Assembly: GCF_001427525.1 (NCBI RefSeq)
Contig: NZ_LMGU01000001.1
Span: forward strand, 2,079,788 to 2,143,787
DNA: 64,000 bases
From: Microbacterium sp. Root61
GTDB taxonomy: Bacteria; Actinomycetota; Actinomycetes; Actinomycetales; Microbacteriaceae
Reading direction: 5' to 3'
Positions 50,607-59,673 of this stretch are shown piece after piece; within the stretch, counting starts at the first letter, position 1; each line of letters begins with the position of its first letter. Made by a program: the position numbers and the translations under genes. The notes under the pieces were generated by a model that was given only the letters and a program-made list of their open reading frames with translations, was not told the origin of the DNA and ran no database searches.

Positions 50607-51980
50607 ATGACCATGGCGATGATGCAGGAACCCAGCCCGGCAACGGAGCCGATCCCCGTCGCGGGTTCTCCCGGATGGCGCGGAGCGCGCCACACATTGG
50701 CGATCCGCAACTACCGCTTCCTCCTCGCATCGATGTTCACGGGGTTCATGGCGGCCTGGATCTCGCGCATCACCCAGGACTGGATCCTGCTGGAGATGAC
50801 CCAGAGCGTCGCAGCCGTGGGGTTGGCGGTGACCTTCCAGTTCGCGCCGATACTACTTCTCGGTCTGTGGGGCGGGGTCCTCACCGACAGATTTCCCCGG
50901 CTGCGCATCGCCCGCATCGCGCAGACAATGACCGTCGCCGGACTGCTCGTGCTCATGTTGCTGCTCATGCTGAACGCCTTGCAGGTCTGGCACATCTACG
51001 CGTTGGCGGCGGTGTCGGGGTTGGCCGCGGTCGCCGAATCTCCGGCGCGTAGTGCGCTGGTCACGCAGATCGTCCCGCCGAATCGGCTGCAGGCGGCCAT
51101 TGGATTGAACGCCACGGCCCTGCACGTGGCGTCGCTCATCGGCGCGGCGGGCAGCGGCATACTCATCGCCGTCTTCGGGGCACGATGGGCGGTGGCATTC
51201 GCGCTCCTGCTCGCGGTGATCGCGTGGGGCATGCTCGCGTGCGTCCGCACATCCGAGCTCCAGCCTGTGGCTCGGGCGGGCGGCCGGTCCGGAATGCGTG
51301 CAGGGATTCACTACGCGTATCGCAAGCCGACGATCCGATGGTCGCTGATCCTCATCGCGTTCATCGCGACCTTCGGCATGACGCACACTGTGCTGTACGC
51401 AGCGGCGGCGCGCGACGTCGGCTTCGACAGCGGCGCGGCCGGATACGGACTGTACTTCGCCGTGAGCTCCGCCGGAGCCATCCTCGGCGCCGTCGTCTCG
51501 ATGGGCCGCCGCTCCATCGGGATGCGGTCGGTGCTAACCTGCGCGATCGTCTTCGGAGCGACCATGCTCGCGACCGCTGCAGCGTTCACCGAACCCTTGT
51601 TCCTCGTTGCGATCGTATGCCTCTCAGCCACACGCATCCTCTGCGTGACGGGGATCGAGGCGCTCTTCCAACTCTCGGCGAACCCGTCGATGCGCGGCCG
51701 GGTCGCTGCGCTGTACTTCGCGATCGTTGCCGCTGGTCAGTGCGTCGGCCCACTCCTGATCGGCTGGGTCGCCGAGAGCGTCGGGCTGCACACAGCGTTT
51801 GCGCTTGCCGGCGGCATACCGCTCGTGGCCGCGTGCGTGCTGGGCATTGTGGTCATGCGCTCACGCGAACTCCGGCTACGCATCGACCTCCGCCGGCCGC
51901 GCCGGCTGATCCGGATCGTTCCCCGCACGCCCGTCGGGCCGGTCGCCGACCTCGTCGGATCCCGTCCCGGCCTTTCCTGA
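50607..51980 (+). CDS. MFS exporter (EntS/tetracycline-type)
   Basis: A 457-residue MFS protein with about 12 spans. RNYRFLLASMFTGFMAAWIS at the front, the loop motif WGGVLTDRFPRLRI, and the GSGILIAVFGARW helix place it with the MFS-3 (EntS, TetV-like) group that exports siderophores and drugs. A long basic tail (about 420-457) is unusual. ATG 50607 is used; ATG 50613 or 50616 is possible. Under the divergent LysR regulator. Confidence 0.85.
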   Translation: MTMAMMQEPSPATEPIPVAGSPGWRGARHTLAIRNYRFLLASMFTGFMAAWISRITQDWILLEMTQSVAAVGLAVTFQFAPILLLGLWGGVLTDRFPRLRIARIAQTMTVAGLLVLMLLLMLNALQVWHIYALAAVSGLAAVAESPARSALVTQIVPPNRLQAAIGLNATALHVASLIGAAGSGILIAVFGARWAVAFALLLAVIAWGMLACVRTSELQPVARAGGRSGMRAGIHYAYRKPTIRWSLILIAFIATFGMTHTVLYAAAARDVGFDSGAAGYGLYFAVSSAGAILGAVVSMGRRSIGMRSVLTCAIVFGATMLATAAAFTEPLFLVAIVCLSATRILCVTGIEALFQLSANPSMRGRVAALYFAIVAAGQCVGPLLIGWVAESVGLHTAFALAGGIPLVAACVLGIVVMRSRELRLRIDLRRPRRLIRIVPRTPVGPVADLVGSRPGLS

Positions 51981-52106
51981 CTCGCGGGTTGCGGTGCGCC
52001 GGCGGTCGACCCTGTCCCGATCGCCGCGCGCACGGCGTCCGCGCCTGTGGCGCTCAGGGACACTCGACAGCGAAGATGGCACACCACCACGCGCGCCCAG
52101 GGGTCG

Positions 52107-52967
52107 TCAGCGAGGTGGGAGCACCCTCTGGCGTTGCTGGCCGAGGCTGGTGATCCCGAGCTCGATGATGTCGCCCGGCTTTAGCCATTGCTGTGGGGTC
52201 ATCCCCATCCCGACGCCGTGCGGGGTGCCCGTGTTGATGAGGTCGCCCGGCTCCAGGACCATGAACTGACTGAGGTACCGCACGATGAAGAACGGATCGA
52301 AGATGAGGTCCGTGGTCGAGCCGGTCTGCTTCCGCTCGCCGTTCACGTTCAGCCAGAGCTCAAGATCGTTCACGTCACCCACTTCGTCCGGGGTGACCAG
52401 CCACGGTCCGGCCGGGTTGAACGTCTCGGCCGACTTGCCCTTCGTCCACTGCCCGCCGCGCTCGAGCTGGAACGCCCGTTCGCTCACGTCGTTGCACACG
52501 ACGTAGCCGGCGATCGCCGCTCGAGCCTCCTCGTCGGTATCCAGGTAGCTGGATCGCGAGCCGATCACAATGCCGAGCTCTACCTCCCAGTCTGTCTTCG
52601 ATGCCCCCCGCGGGATCTGCACGTCGTCGTTCGGTCCGACAAGGGTGTTGGGCGCCTTCGTGAAGAGGATCGGCTCCTCGGGGATCGCGGCGCCCGTCTC
52701 GATCGCGTGCTTACGGTAGTTCAGGCCGATGCACAGGATCTGCTGCGGCCGTGCGAACGGCGCACCGATGCGCGCGTCACCCAACGGTCGGATCGACCCG
52801 GCCGCGACCCGGTCGGCGACGATGGGTTCCAGCGCCGCGATCCCCCCGGCGGCGAGCCAGACGCCGTCCACCTCGGCGACGACATCCGATACGTCGACGA
52901 ATGCGTCATCCCCTACGGCGACCGCCGCACGCTCGGCACCGAACGCCCCGATCCGCATGATCCTCAT
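52107..52967 (-). CDS. Fumarylacetoacetate hydrolase-family protein
   Basis: A 286-residue FAH-fold protein. The metal-binding acids sit in TDWEVELGIVIG (Glu and Glu) and CNDVSERAFQLER (Asp), followed by the substrate-binding SAETFNPAGPWLV and GTPHGVG. The N-terminal 80 residues form the small extra domain of ureidoglycolate lyase/acylpyruvase-like members. It cleaves a C-C bond in a 2,4-dioxo or similar acid. Located beneath the IclR gene (115-bp gap), so it may serve the pathway that IclR controls. Confidence 0.9.
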   Translation of the reverse strand: MRIMRIGAFGAERAAVAVGDDAFVDVSDVVAEVDGVWLAAGGIAALEPIVADRVAAGSIRPLGDARIGAPFARPQQILCIGLNYRKHAIETGAAIPEEPILFTKAPNTLVGPNDDVQIPRGASKTDWEVELGIVIGSRSSYLDTDEEARAAIAGYVVCNDVSERAFQLERGGQWTKGKSAETFNPAGPWLVTPDEVGDVNDLELWLNVNGERKQTGSTTDLIFDPFFIVRYLSQFMVLEPGDLINTGTPHGVGMGMTPQQWLKPGDIIELGITSLGQQRQRVLPPR

Positions 52968-53082
52968 CGTGGTGATCCCTCTTCTTTCTTACGTCGAGTT
53001 GCGTCCGCCGAACACGGACGAGCATCCAGCACCGTGGCCCGAGGGCCCGGCTGGAGTCATCCGGTCGTGGCGTTGTCGTCCG

Positions 53083-53832
53083 TCAAGACTGGTCTGTCTC
53101 CGCGAACGCGGCGGCGCGGGCGACGACGGCCTTCATGGTTTCCGCCACGCGCGCGACATCCTCGCGGGAGAGCCTGCTGGTCGGGGCGGACAGGCTCACC
53201 GCCACCGGAAGGGTCATGCTCGGCACGGCGACCGCGACGCATCGGCCGCCGATCTCGTTCTCCTCGTCGTCCACGGCGTAGCCCTGCTCGCGCACTTTCT
53301 CGAGTTCGGCCATGAACGCGGGCACGGTCGTGATGGTGTGCTCGGTAGAGCGCGCCATCCCCTCCTGCGCGAGTATCGACTCCACCATGCTGGATGGCAG
53401 CTTCGCGGCCAGCACCTTGCCGAGCGCAGTCGCATGGATGACCTCGCGATCGCCGGCACGTGGCGCATTGCGTATCGAGGCCTTGCTCTCGACGATCTCC
53501 AGGTAGGCGACGCGGGTGCCGTCGAGGAGGCCGAGGTTGACCGTCTCGCCAAGGGTGTCGCGCAGGTATTCCAGTTGGGGGAGCAGGCGTCGGGCGACGG
53601 TGTCGATGCGATCCCCGCTCAGCGCGAGGCCCATCCGGTAGTCGCCGTCTCCGTTGCGTTCCACGTATCCGCGACCTTCCAGGGTCGCCAGGTACCGGAA
53701 CACCGAACTCTTGGGCAGCTCCGTGGCCTGTGCGAAGTCCATCAGGCTCAGTCCGTCGGGATTCGCTTGAACGAGATCGAGGATGTCGCAGACGCGCTGC
53801 ACCGACCTGATCGAGTAGTTCGCCTCGCTCAT
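53083..53832 (-). CDS. IclR-family transcriptional regulator
   Basis: A 249-residue IclR regulator. N-terminal winged helix at about 8-70 (LSLMDFAQATELPKSSVFRY), and an effector domain from 80 to 245 with GRCVAVAVPSMTLPVAVSLS, the IclR ligand-site strand. AAGGAG lies 8 nt before ATG 53832; an upstream in-frame start is rejected. Divergent from the aminotransferase operon, whose promoter carries an IclR-like palindrome. Effector presumably a pathway acid or sugar acid. Confidence 0.92.
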   Translation of the reverse strand: MSEANYSIRSVQRVCDILDLVQANPDGLSLMDFAQATELPKSSVFRYLATLEGRGYVERNGDGDYRMGLALSGDRIDTVARRLLPQLEYLRDTLGETVNLGLLDGTRVAYLEIVESKASIRNAPRAGDREVIHATALGKVLAAKLPSSMVESILAQEGMARSTEHTITTVPAFMAELEKVREQGYAVDDEENEIGGRCVAVAVPSMTLPVAVSLSAPTSRLSREDVARVAETMKAVVARAAAFAETDQS

Positions 53833-53938
53833 GACGTGCTCTCCTTCATCTGCTGTCCCTGCCGGGTCCACACCACGATTGCGGGGCCGTCGACCCGAGT
53901 GAGTCTACTCCTGGGGTCTCATAAAACGGACAACTTTG

Positions 53939-54020
53939 TTTCACTCATCAAAACTCGACATGGCCCACGCATTGACGCGTACGCGATCGAACTCCTAGAT
54001 TGTGAAACGCAGCGTTACAC
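53939..54020 (+). promoter_or_regulatory. Aminotransferase operon promoter with palindrome at the start site
   Basis: TTGACG (53972-53977), 18 nt and TAGATT (53996-54001) form a promoter. Directly after the -10, GTGAAACGC-a-GCGTTACAC (54002-54020) is a palindrome broken at one position per arm. The word TTTCACTCA (53939-53947) recurs as TTACACTCA (54015-54023), a repeated half-site 76 bp upstream. A repressor on the palindrome would cover the start site. Confidence 0.7.
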
Positions 54021-54061
54021 TCACTGAAACGCGCAACCGACCACGGATAGGACGCGGACGA

Positions 54062-55375
54062 ATGTCGAAGACAGAGTGGCCCGAGTCGAAGCGCATGTGG
54101 GAGCGTGCGAAACGCTCGCTGAGCGGCGGCGTCTCCACAGGGCTCCGGGCGGCGGCGAAGCCTCACCCGATCTTCTTCACGGGCGGCGAGGGCGCCACGA
54201 TGACGGATGTCGACGGAAACGTCTACATCGACTATGTGATGGGCTGGGGGCCGAACATCCTCGGACACGGCAACGCGCGTCTTGTGCGGGCTGTGACCGA
54301 GCAGATCTCCCGCGGCGCCACTTACGGGTCGGGGCATCGCTACGAGTTCGAGGCCGCCGAGGCACTCTTGGCCATCTACCCGGATTTCGAGCGTGTGCTC
54401 TGGTCGAACACCGGGACGGAAGCCGACCTCGCGGCGCTTCGCATCGCGCGTGCAGCGACGGGCCGCCAGCGCTTCGTGAAGTTCACCGGTCACTACCACG
54501 GCTGGTCGGACACCATGCTGCTGGGATACCGCTCGTTCGACGGCGCGGGCGGCCTCGTCCCGGAGACCCGGGGACAGTCGGCCGATGCGTTGACTCAGGT
54601 CGAGCTCGTGCCCTGGGGCGACGCCGCGGCTCTGCGTGCCCTCCTGGAGAAGGATCACGACATCGCAGCGGTGCTCCTCGAGCCGGTACTGTGCAACTCC
54701 GGTGTCATCGTCCCGCCGCCGCAGTTCCTGCAGGAGGTGCGGGATGTGTGCACGGAGCACGGAGTGGTGCTCATCTTCGATGAGGTCATCACTGGGCTGC
54801 GCATCTCCCCCGGCGGCGCCGTCGAGCGCTTCGGGGTAGTACCCGACATGGTGGTGCTGGCGAAGGCCGTCGCCGGCGGACTCACCCTCGCGGCGATCGT
54901 CGGCCGTGCCGACCTGTTGGATCTCACCATGCAGGGCGTGACCCACGCAGGCACCTACAACGGCAACCCCCTCGTTCTCGCTGCAGCTGTCGCCACCATG
55001 CAGGAGCTCAGCGCCCCGGGCGTCTACGAAGACTTCGAGCGTCGAGGCGCCCGGCTCGCCGACGGACTCCGCGCGGCGCTCAGCGCTGCCGGCCTCGTCG
55101 GTGCCGTCAACCAGATCGGCCCGGTCGTCCAGATCGGCATCGGAGTCGAGCGGATCGAGACCACCGCGGACTTCTTCGCCGTGGACTCCGCACGCTACGA
55201 CCGTGTCGCGGTCGCCCTCCTCACCCGCGGCATCTTCGTCATGCCCGGCGGCCGCCTTTACCTGTCCACCGCGCACACCGACGTGCAGATCGAGGCGACC
55301 ATCACGATCTTCACCGAGGTCCTCGCCGCGGAAGCCGCGGGAACGCTCGCAGCGGCCGACGCGGTCGCATCATGA
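54062..55375 (+). CDS. Class III PLP aminotransferase (GSA-aminomutase-like)
   Basis: A 437-residue PLP enzyme of the glutamate-1-semialdehyde aminomutase branch. Schiff-base Lys268 in VVLAKAVAGGLT, PLP-ring Asp240 in LIFDEVITGLR, and NTGTEADLAALRIAR, the phosphate-binding segment. Many relatives act on beta-amino acids, amino sugars or D-amino acids and are not involved in heme synthesis. ATG 54062 has AGGACGCGGACGA upstream; the frame stays open before it but the promoter lies inside. First gene of a four-gene operon; its stop overlaps the M81 start. Confidence 0.92.
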   Translation: MSKTEWPESKRMWERAKRSLSGGVSTGLRAAAKPHPIFFTGGEGATMTDVDGNVYIDYVMGWGPNILGHGNARLVRAVTEQISRGATYGSGHRYEFEAAEALLAIYPDFERVLWSNTGTEADLAALRIARAATGRQRFVKFTGHYHGWSDTMLLGYRSFDGAGGLVPETRGQSADALTQVELVPWGDAAALRALLEKDHDIAAVLLEPVLCNSGVIVPPPQFLQEVRDVCTEHGVVLIFDEVITGLRISPGGAVERFGVVPDMVVLAKAVAGGLTLAAIVGRADLLDLTMQGVTHAGTYNGNPLVLAAAVATMQELSAPGVYEDFERRGARLADGLRAALSAAGLVGAVNQIGPVVQIGIGVERIETTADFFAVDSARYDRVAVALLTRGIFVMPGGRLYLSTAHTDVQIEATITIFTEVLAAEAAGTLAAADAVAS

Positions 55376-57939
55376 CGACGCCGCGCGTCGCGTTCGTGGC
55401 GGTCTTCCACGAGACGAACACCTTCTCCTCCGGCGAGACCGGCCGCGACGGTTTCGCCGCGCGCTGGTACCGAGGTGGGCAATTGCACGACGCGTTCGCC
55501 AGCACGAAAACGGTCGGCGGCGGCTTCCTCGACGGCGCCGCCGAGGCTGGCATGACCGTGGTGCCCGTCTTCGGGGCATTCGCGACACCCTCCGGACCCG
55601 TGACCCGCCCGGCGTTCGACGACATCCTCGCGGAGATCGAGCAGGGGCTGACGGATCTCGAGGTCGACGGCATCCTGCTGGAGCTGCACGGCGACCTGTT
55701 CGTGTCCGGGTCGGAGGATGCCGAAGCGGAGATCGTTTCGCTGGTGAGTCGGCTGCAGCCCGGGCGGCCGATCGCCGCCGTGACGGATCTGCACGCCAAC
55801 GTCTCTGTTCCTAGGCTCACCGAACTCGCGATCCTCGTCGGGTACCGCACGAATCCGCACGTCGACACCTGGGCGACCGGTCGCCGAGCCGCGCTGCTCC
55901 TCGCCGACGTCATCGCCGGCCGCCTGGCGCCGGTGCGCGAGCATGCCGGGCTGCCCATCGTCGCAGCCCCGTCCGTCCAGCAGACCGCCGATGAACCATT
56001 ACGCAGCTTGATCGCACTCGCCGACGAGCTGGAGGCCGACCCGCGTCTGGTCGACGTGACGGTCCACGCCGGCTACGCCTACGGCGACTCCGCCTCGACG
56101 GGTATGGGCTTCTCTGCGACAGCGGATGCCGCCCATCGCGCTGCCGCCCGCGACGCTGTCGATCGGCTGAAGGCCCTCGCCGCACGCACCGCCTCCGTGT
56201 TCCGCACGTCGTTCCCCAGCGCTGCCGACGCGATCCTTGAGGCCGTCACGGCGCCGGGACTGGTCGCGATCGCCGATACGGGTGACAACATCAACGGCGG
56301 CTCGCCCGGTGACACGACCTGGCTGTCCCACCTGGCCATCCGGCATCCCGAGCGTCGATTCCTGACGACCATCGCCGATCCGGCCGCCGTTCAGATCGCT
56401 CGCACCGCCGGCGTCGGCGCACGCGTGTCGCTCTCTCTCGGCGGACACGCCTCGACGACGAGCGGCGAACCGATCACGGGCGAGGCGGAGGTGCTCGCGA
56501 TCACCGATGGCGTCTTCCGCAATGAAGGGCCGATGGCGACGGGCAACCGCATCGACATGCACGGCGCGGCCGTCGTGCGCATCGCGAATCTCACGGTGCT
56601 GATCCAAGGCAGCGCGACACAGCCGAACGACAGCGCCATGTTCCGCTCCGCCGGCATCGACCTGAACGACGTCGACGTCGTCCTACTCAAGGGCGCCGCC
56701 GCGATCCGTGCCGATTGGTCCCCCCGCGTGTCACGCATCATCGACGCAGGCACCCTCGGCGAGACCGACCAGGTGCTCTCCCGACTGGACTACCGTCGCG
56801 CGGCACTGCTTCCTGCGCCGGCCGTGCTCGTCGAGCATCAGGACGTGGCCGGCGCCCCCGCGATGTTCCCGTCGGCGGCTCGGATCGGCGAGCGCATCAT
56901 CGTGGTGTGGTCGGACACTCCCGACGGCTGGCCCGGCGGCCGCGCGCTCGGCTCATGGTCCGACGATGACGGACGTACCTGGTCCGCCCCGGTGGTCGTG
57001 GCGACCCCCGCCCCCGGCGAGGCCTCGGTGGTGAGTGCGCTGTCACTGACCCCGCGAGCGGACGGAACCGTTCGCTTCGCCTACAACGGCGTCACGTGGC
57101 CCACGCCGAACGCGGCCGATCGGATCGCCACGGTGTCGTTCACGGACTCCACCGACGGCGAACGGTGGAGCGACCCGATCACCCTGCAGTCGCCGTACGC
57201 GTTCCCCGCGGTCTACGGGGAGATCGTTCCGGTCCCCGGTGGCGAGATCATGCCGATCTGGGGCCGTCGCTCGAGCGATGAGCACTGGCGCGCCGGAGTC
57301 TGGTTCGCCGAGGACGGAACGACCTGGCAGGAGCACGGGAACGTCGGCTGGGCGCCGGTGGCCGCGCTCGACGAGCACTACGTGGACGACGGCAGCCAGA
57401 ATGTCGATGACGACATCGCCGAGCAGATCTCGCAGCCCAGGTTCCGACCGCACGATGCGACGGGCGGGTTCAACGAGACCTCGATCCAGCGGGTGAGCGA
57501 CGGCGCACTGCGCGCGATCGTGCGCCAGCAGGGCGTCGCGGGTGCGAGCGACCCGCTCATGCTCTTCACCACGGCATCCGGTGACGACGGAAGAACCTGG
57601 TCCGCCCCGACGGAACTCGGATTCACTGGCATGTCCCCGTGCCTGAGGGTTCTTCCGGATGGGCGACTACTGCTGGCCTACCGCCGTACCGTGCCCACCG
57701 TGGCCGACACCGCTGCGGTCGAGGTGCGGATCGGCAGTCCGGATGCCGCGCGCTGGTCGCTGCCGCTGCCGCTGCCCACCGGCTCGGACGAGCCGCTGCC
57801 CTACGAGTACCAGGTGGGGTACCCGAGCATCGTCACCTCGGTCACCAGTGGGGAACACCTCGTACTTCACTACAGCTACCGCGATGGCGAGGGCAGGCTT
57901 CTACGGCTGGCTCGCATCCGTGTCCCGGAGCTCGGCTGA
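55372..57939 (+). CDS. M81 (MlrC-type) metallopeptidase fused to a sialidase-like beta-propeller
   Basis: An 855-residue fusion in one uninterrupted frame. Residues 1-475 are an M81/MlrC peptidase: FHETNTFS (12-19), LHGD (105-108), TDLHAN (138-143), IADTGDNINGGSPGD (300-314) and GGHAST. Residues 480-855 are a BNR/Asp-box propeller with four boxes: SDDDGRTW (530-537), STDGERW (593-599), AEDGTTW (646-652) and GDDGRTW (737-743). No signal peptide, no sialidase FRIP motif or clear Arg triad, so it is unlikely to be a true sialidase. MlrC relatives cleave small linear peptides made in microcystin breakdown. This domain pairing is unusual. Confidence 0.9.
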   Translation: MTTPRVAFVAVFHETNTFSSGETGRDGFAARWYRGGQLHDAFASTKTVGGGFLDGAAEAGMTVVPVFGAFATPSGPVTRPAFDDILAEIEQGLTDLEVDGILLELHGDLFVSGSEDAEAEIVSLVSRLQPGRPIAAVTDLHANVSVPRLTELAILVGYRTNPHVDTWATGRRAALLLADVIAGRLAPVREHAGLPIVAAPSVQQTADEPLRSLIALADELEADPRLVDVTVHAGYAYGDSASTGMGFSATADAAHRAAARDAVDRLKALAARTASVFRTSFPSAADAILEAVTAPGLVAIADTGDNINGGSPGDTTWLSHLAIRHPERRFLTTIADPAAVQIARTAGVGARVSLSLGGHASTTSGEPITGEAEVLAITDGVFRNEGPMATGNRIDMHGAAVVRIANLTVLIQGSATQPNDSAMFRSAGIDLNDVDVVLLKGAAAIRADWSPRVSRIIDAGTLGETDQVLSRLDYRRAALLPAPAVLVEHQDVAGAPAMFPSAARIGERIIVVWSDTPDGWPGGRALGSWSDDDGRTWSAPVVVATPAPGEASVVSALSLTPRADGTVRFAYNGVTWPTPNAADRIATVSFTDSTDGERWSDPITLQSPYAFPAVYGEIVPVPGGEIMPIWGRRSSDEHWRAGVWFAEDGTTWQEHGNVGWAPVAALDEHYVDDGSQNVDDDIAEQISQPRFRPHDATGGFNETSIQRVSDGALRAIVRQQGVAGASDPLMLFTTASGDDGRTWSAPTELGFTGMSPCLRVLPDGRLLLAYRRTVPTVADTAAVEVRIGSPDAARWSLPLPLPTGSDEPLPYEYQVGYPSIVTSVTSGEHLVLHYSYRDGEGRLLRLARIRVPELG

Positions 57940-57940
57940 C

Positions 57941-58729
57941 ATGACACCGGCGGGTCTCGTCCTGACTCCCTCGATCGCTCTTGTCGGGGGCGGCAGCTTG
58001 GGAGCGGAGCTCAGCCACGCGTGCGATGCGAACATCTATCTCGTGCACGACGATGAGGACGGCGTCCTCATCGACGCCGGATGCGGCCTCGGCACCCCCG
58101 ATGTGATCGCCAACGTCCAGGCCGTGGCGCCATCCGTCCGGATTTCGAGCATCCTCGTGACCCATGCGCACGCCGACCACGCGGCCGGTGCGGCCTCGCT
58201 CGCTGCCGCGACCGCGGCCGATGTGCTCGCCACGGCGCATGTCGGCGCCGTACTGAACGGCACGAACCCCGCCGCCTCGGGCCTGGAGGGGGCGAAGGCG
58301 AAGGGGATGTACCCGGCCGAGGTCGCGTTCACCGCGGTCCCGTCGATCACCGTTGCGGACGGCCACGAGCTGCGGCTGGGACGGATCGCGATCACCCTGC
58401 TGCTGACCGAGGGGCACGCCGACGGCCACCTCACAGCCGTCATCCGGGAGCCGGACCGGATCGTGTCGGTCTGCACCGGAGACCTCGTCTTCGCGCGCGG
58501 CCGCGCAGCGCTTCTGGATGACTCGCCGGAGACCGACCTCACCCGTTGGGAGGCCTCGGTCCGCCGTGTTGCGGATACCGAGCCCACTCGCCTCCTCCCC
58601 GGTCACGGTACGCCCGTGCTCCGCCGCGCCGGCGCGCACCTTGCCCTCGCGCTGGACCCCCTCTCCCGGGGCCTGGAGCCGCCGCGCTTGATCGACACCG
58701 ATGCCCGCCCGCGAAGGGACCACTCATGA
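57941..58729 (+). CDS. Metallo-beta-lactamase-fold hydrolase
   Basis: A 262-residue MBL-fold protein with the zinc motif HxHxDH at His75, His77, Asp79, His80 (VTHAHADHAAG), further His in LLTEGHADGHLT, Asp in CTGDLVF and His in LLPGHGTP. It fits glyoxalase II- and lactonase-like members, hydrolysing a thioester or lactone in the cytoplasm. It begins one base after the M81 stop and overlaps the next gene by 4 nt, so it is tightly bound to this pathway. Confidence 0.9.
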   Translation: MTPAGLVLTPSIALVGGGSLGAELSHACDANIYLVHDDEDGVLIDAGCGLGTPDVIANVQAVAPSVRISSILVTHAHADHAAGAASLAAATAADVLATAHVGAVLNGTNPAASGLEGAKAKGMYPAEVAFTAVPSITVADGHELRLGRIAITLLLTEGHADGHLTAVIREPDRIVSVCTGDLVFARGRAALLDDSPETDLTRWEASVRRVADTEPTRLLPGHGTPVLRRAGAHLALALDPLSRGLEPPRLIDTDARPRRDHS

Positions 58730-59658
58730 CCGTCATCGCCGTCAGCGGCTTCGGATCCATCGGCCGTCGGCACGCCCGCGTGCTCAGCGCCATGGAGGGC
58801 GTGGAGGTCGTCGTGCACGACCCGGTCGCGCTCGGCGAGGATGTCGGTTTCCCGGTCGTCGCGAACCTCGACGACCTGGATGCGCACCGTCCGGATGGCA
58901 TCGTGATCGCCAGTCCTGACGAATACCACTTGAGCGGCGCGACCTGGGCGGCGGAACGCTGGCTTCCCGTGCTGCTGGAGAAGCCCGTCGCCGACACGAT
59001 CGCGGCGGCCGAGAGCCTCGTCACGGCCACCGCCGAGCGGTGCGCCGTGCTCGTCGGGTACGTGCTGCACCATTCCCCCGTGTTTCAGGCCGCGGCAGCC
59101 TGCATCGCCAACGGCGGCATCGGCATCCCGATCTCCGCGCACGCCGATCTCGGCGCCTACGAGACGCTCGTGGTGGCCCGCAATCGGTTCGCGGAGCCTC
59201 GGCACGACCGGATCTTCGTCGACTACAGCCACGAGTGGGACTACCTGCGCTGGTTCCTCGGGCCGCTCACCCCGCTCGCCGCGCACGCGCGCGACTTCGA
59301 GGGCATCCGAGAGCACACGGAGCACCCGAACAGCGTGGACGCACTACTGCGTGCAGGTGACGTGGGCGTCACCGCCCATCTGGACTACGTGCGTCGCCCT
59401 GGTCGGCGGGTGTGCACGGTGATCGGTTCCGAGGCGAGTCTCACCGTGGATGCCGGCGGCGATCTGACGATCCGGTACGAAGAGACGGGCGAAGTCAGCA
59501 CACAGTCATACGCCGAGCCTCGCGATGCCATGTTCGCGCGCCAGGCGATGCACTTCCTCGCGGTCATCCGTGGCGAGGAGGAACCGGCGGTGACGGCGGC
59601 CGACGGGTTGGCGGCACTGCGCACCGCGGACGCACTGACCCGGTTGGCGCACCGCTGA
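58726..59658 (+). CDS. Gfo/Idh/MocA-family NAD(P)-dependent oxidoreductase
   Basis: A 310-residue dehydrogenase. Rossmann motif GFGSIG (8-13) and the family's EKPV at 85-88 (LLEKPVAD), with a catalytic His-containing VDYSHEWDYLRWF segment. Such enzymes oxidise or epimerise sugar alcohols, inositols or sugar acids. ATG 58726 overlaps the MBL stop; GAAGGGA upstream. Last gene of the operon; its stop lies in the loop of a strong terminator. Confidence 0.92.
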   Translation: MTVIAVSGFGSIGRRHARVLSAMEGVEVVVHDPVALGEDVGFPVVANLDDLDAHRPDGIVIASPDEYHLSGATWAAERWLPVLLEKPVADTIAAAESLVTATAERCAVLVGYVLHHSPVFQAAAACIANGGIGIPISAHADLGAYETLVVARNRFAEPRHDRIFVDYSHEWDYLRWFLGPLTPLAAHARDFEGIREHTEHPNSVDALLRAGDVGVTAHLDYVRRPGRRVCTVIGSEASLTVDAGGDLTIRYEETGEVSTQSYAEPRDAMFARQAMHFLAVIRGEEEPAVTAADGLAALRTADALTRLAHR

Positions 59659-59673
59659 CGGCGCGCCAACCGG
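59640..59673. terminator. Strong bidirectional hairpin between Gfo/Idh and serine hydrolase genes
   Basis: CCGGTTGGCGC (59640-59650) and GCGCCAACCGG (59663-59673) are perfect 11-bp arms around a 12-nt loop. The Gfo/Idh stop (59656-59658) is in the loop and the convergent hydrolase stop (59674) abuts the other arm. The best terminator in the window. Confidence 0.75.

Noticed and set aside
57000..57939. Propeller part of the M81 fusion taken as a true sialidase
   Set aside because: Asp boxes are present but no FRIP motif, Arg triad, or nucleophile Tyr/Glu pair could be identified, so no sialidase activity is claimed.
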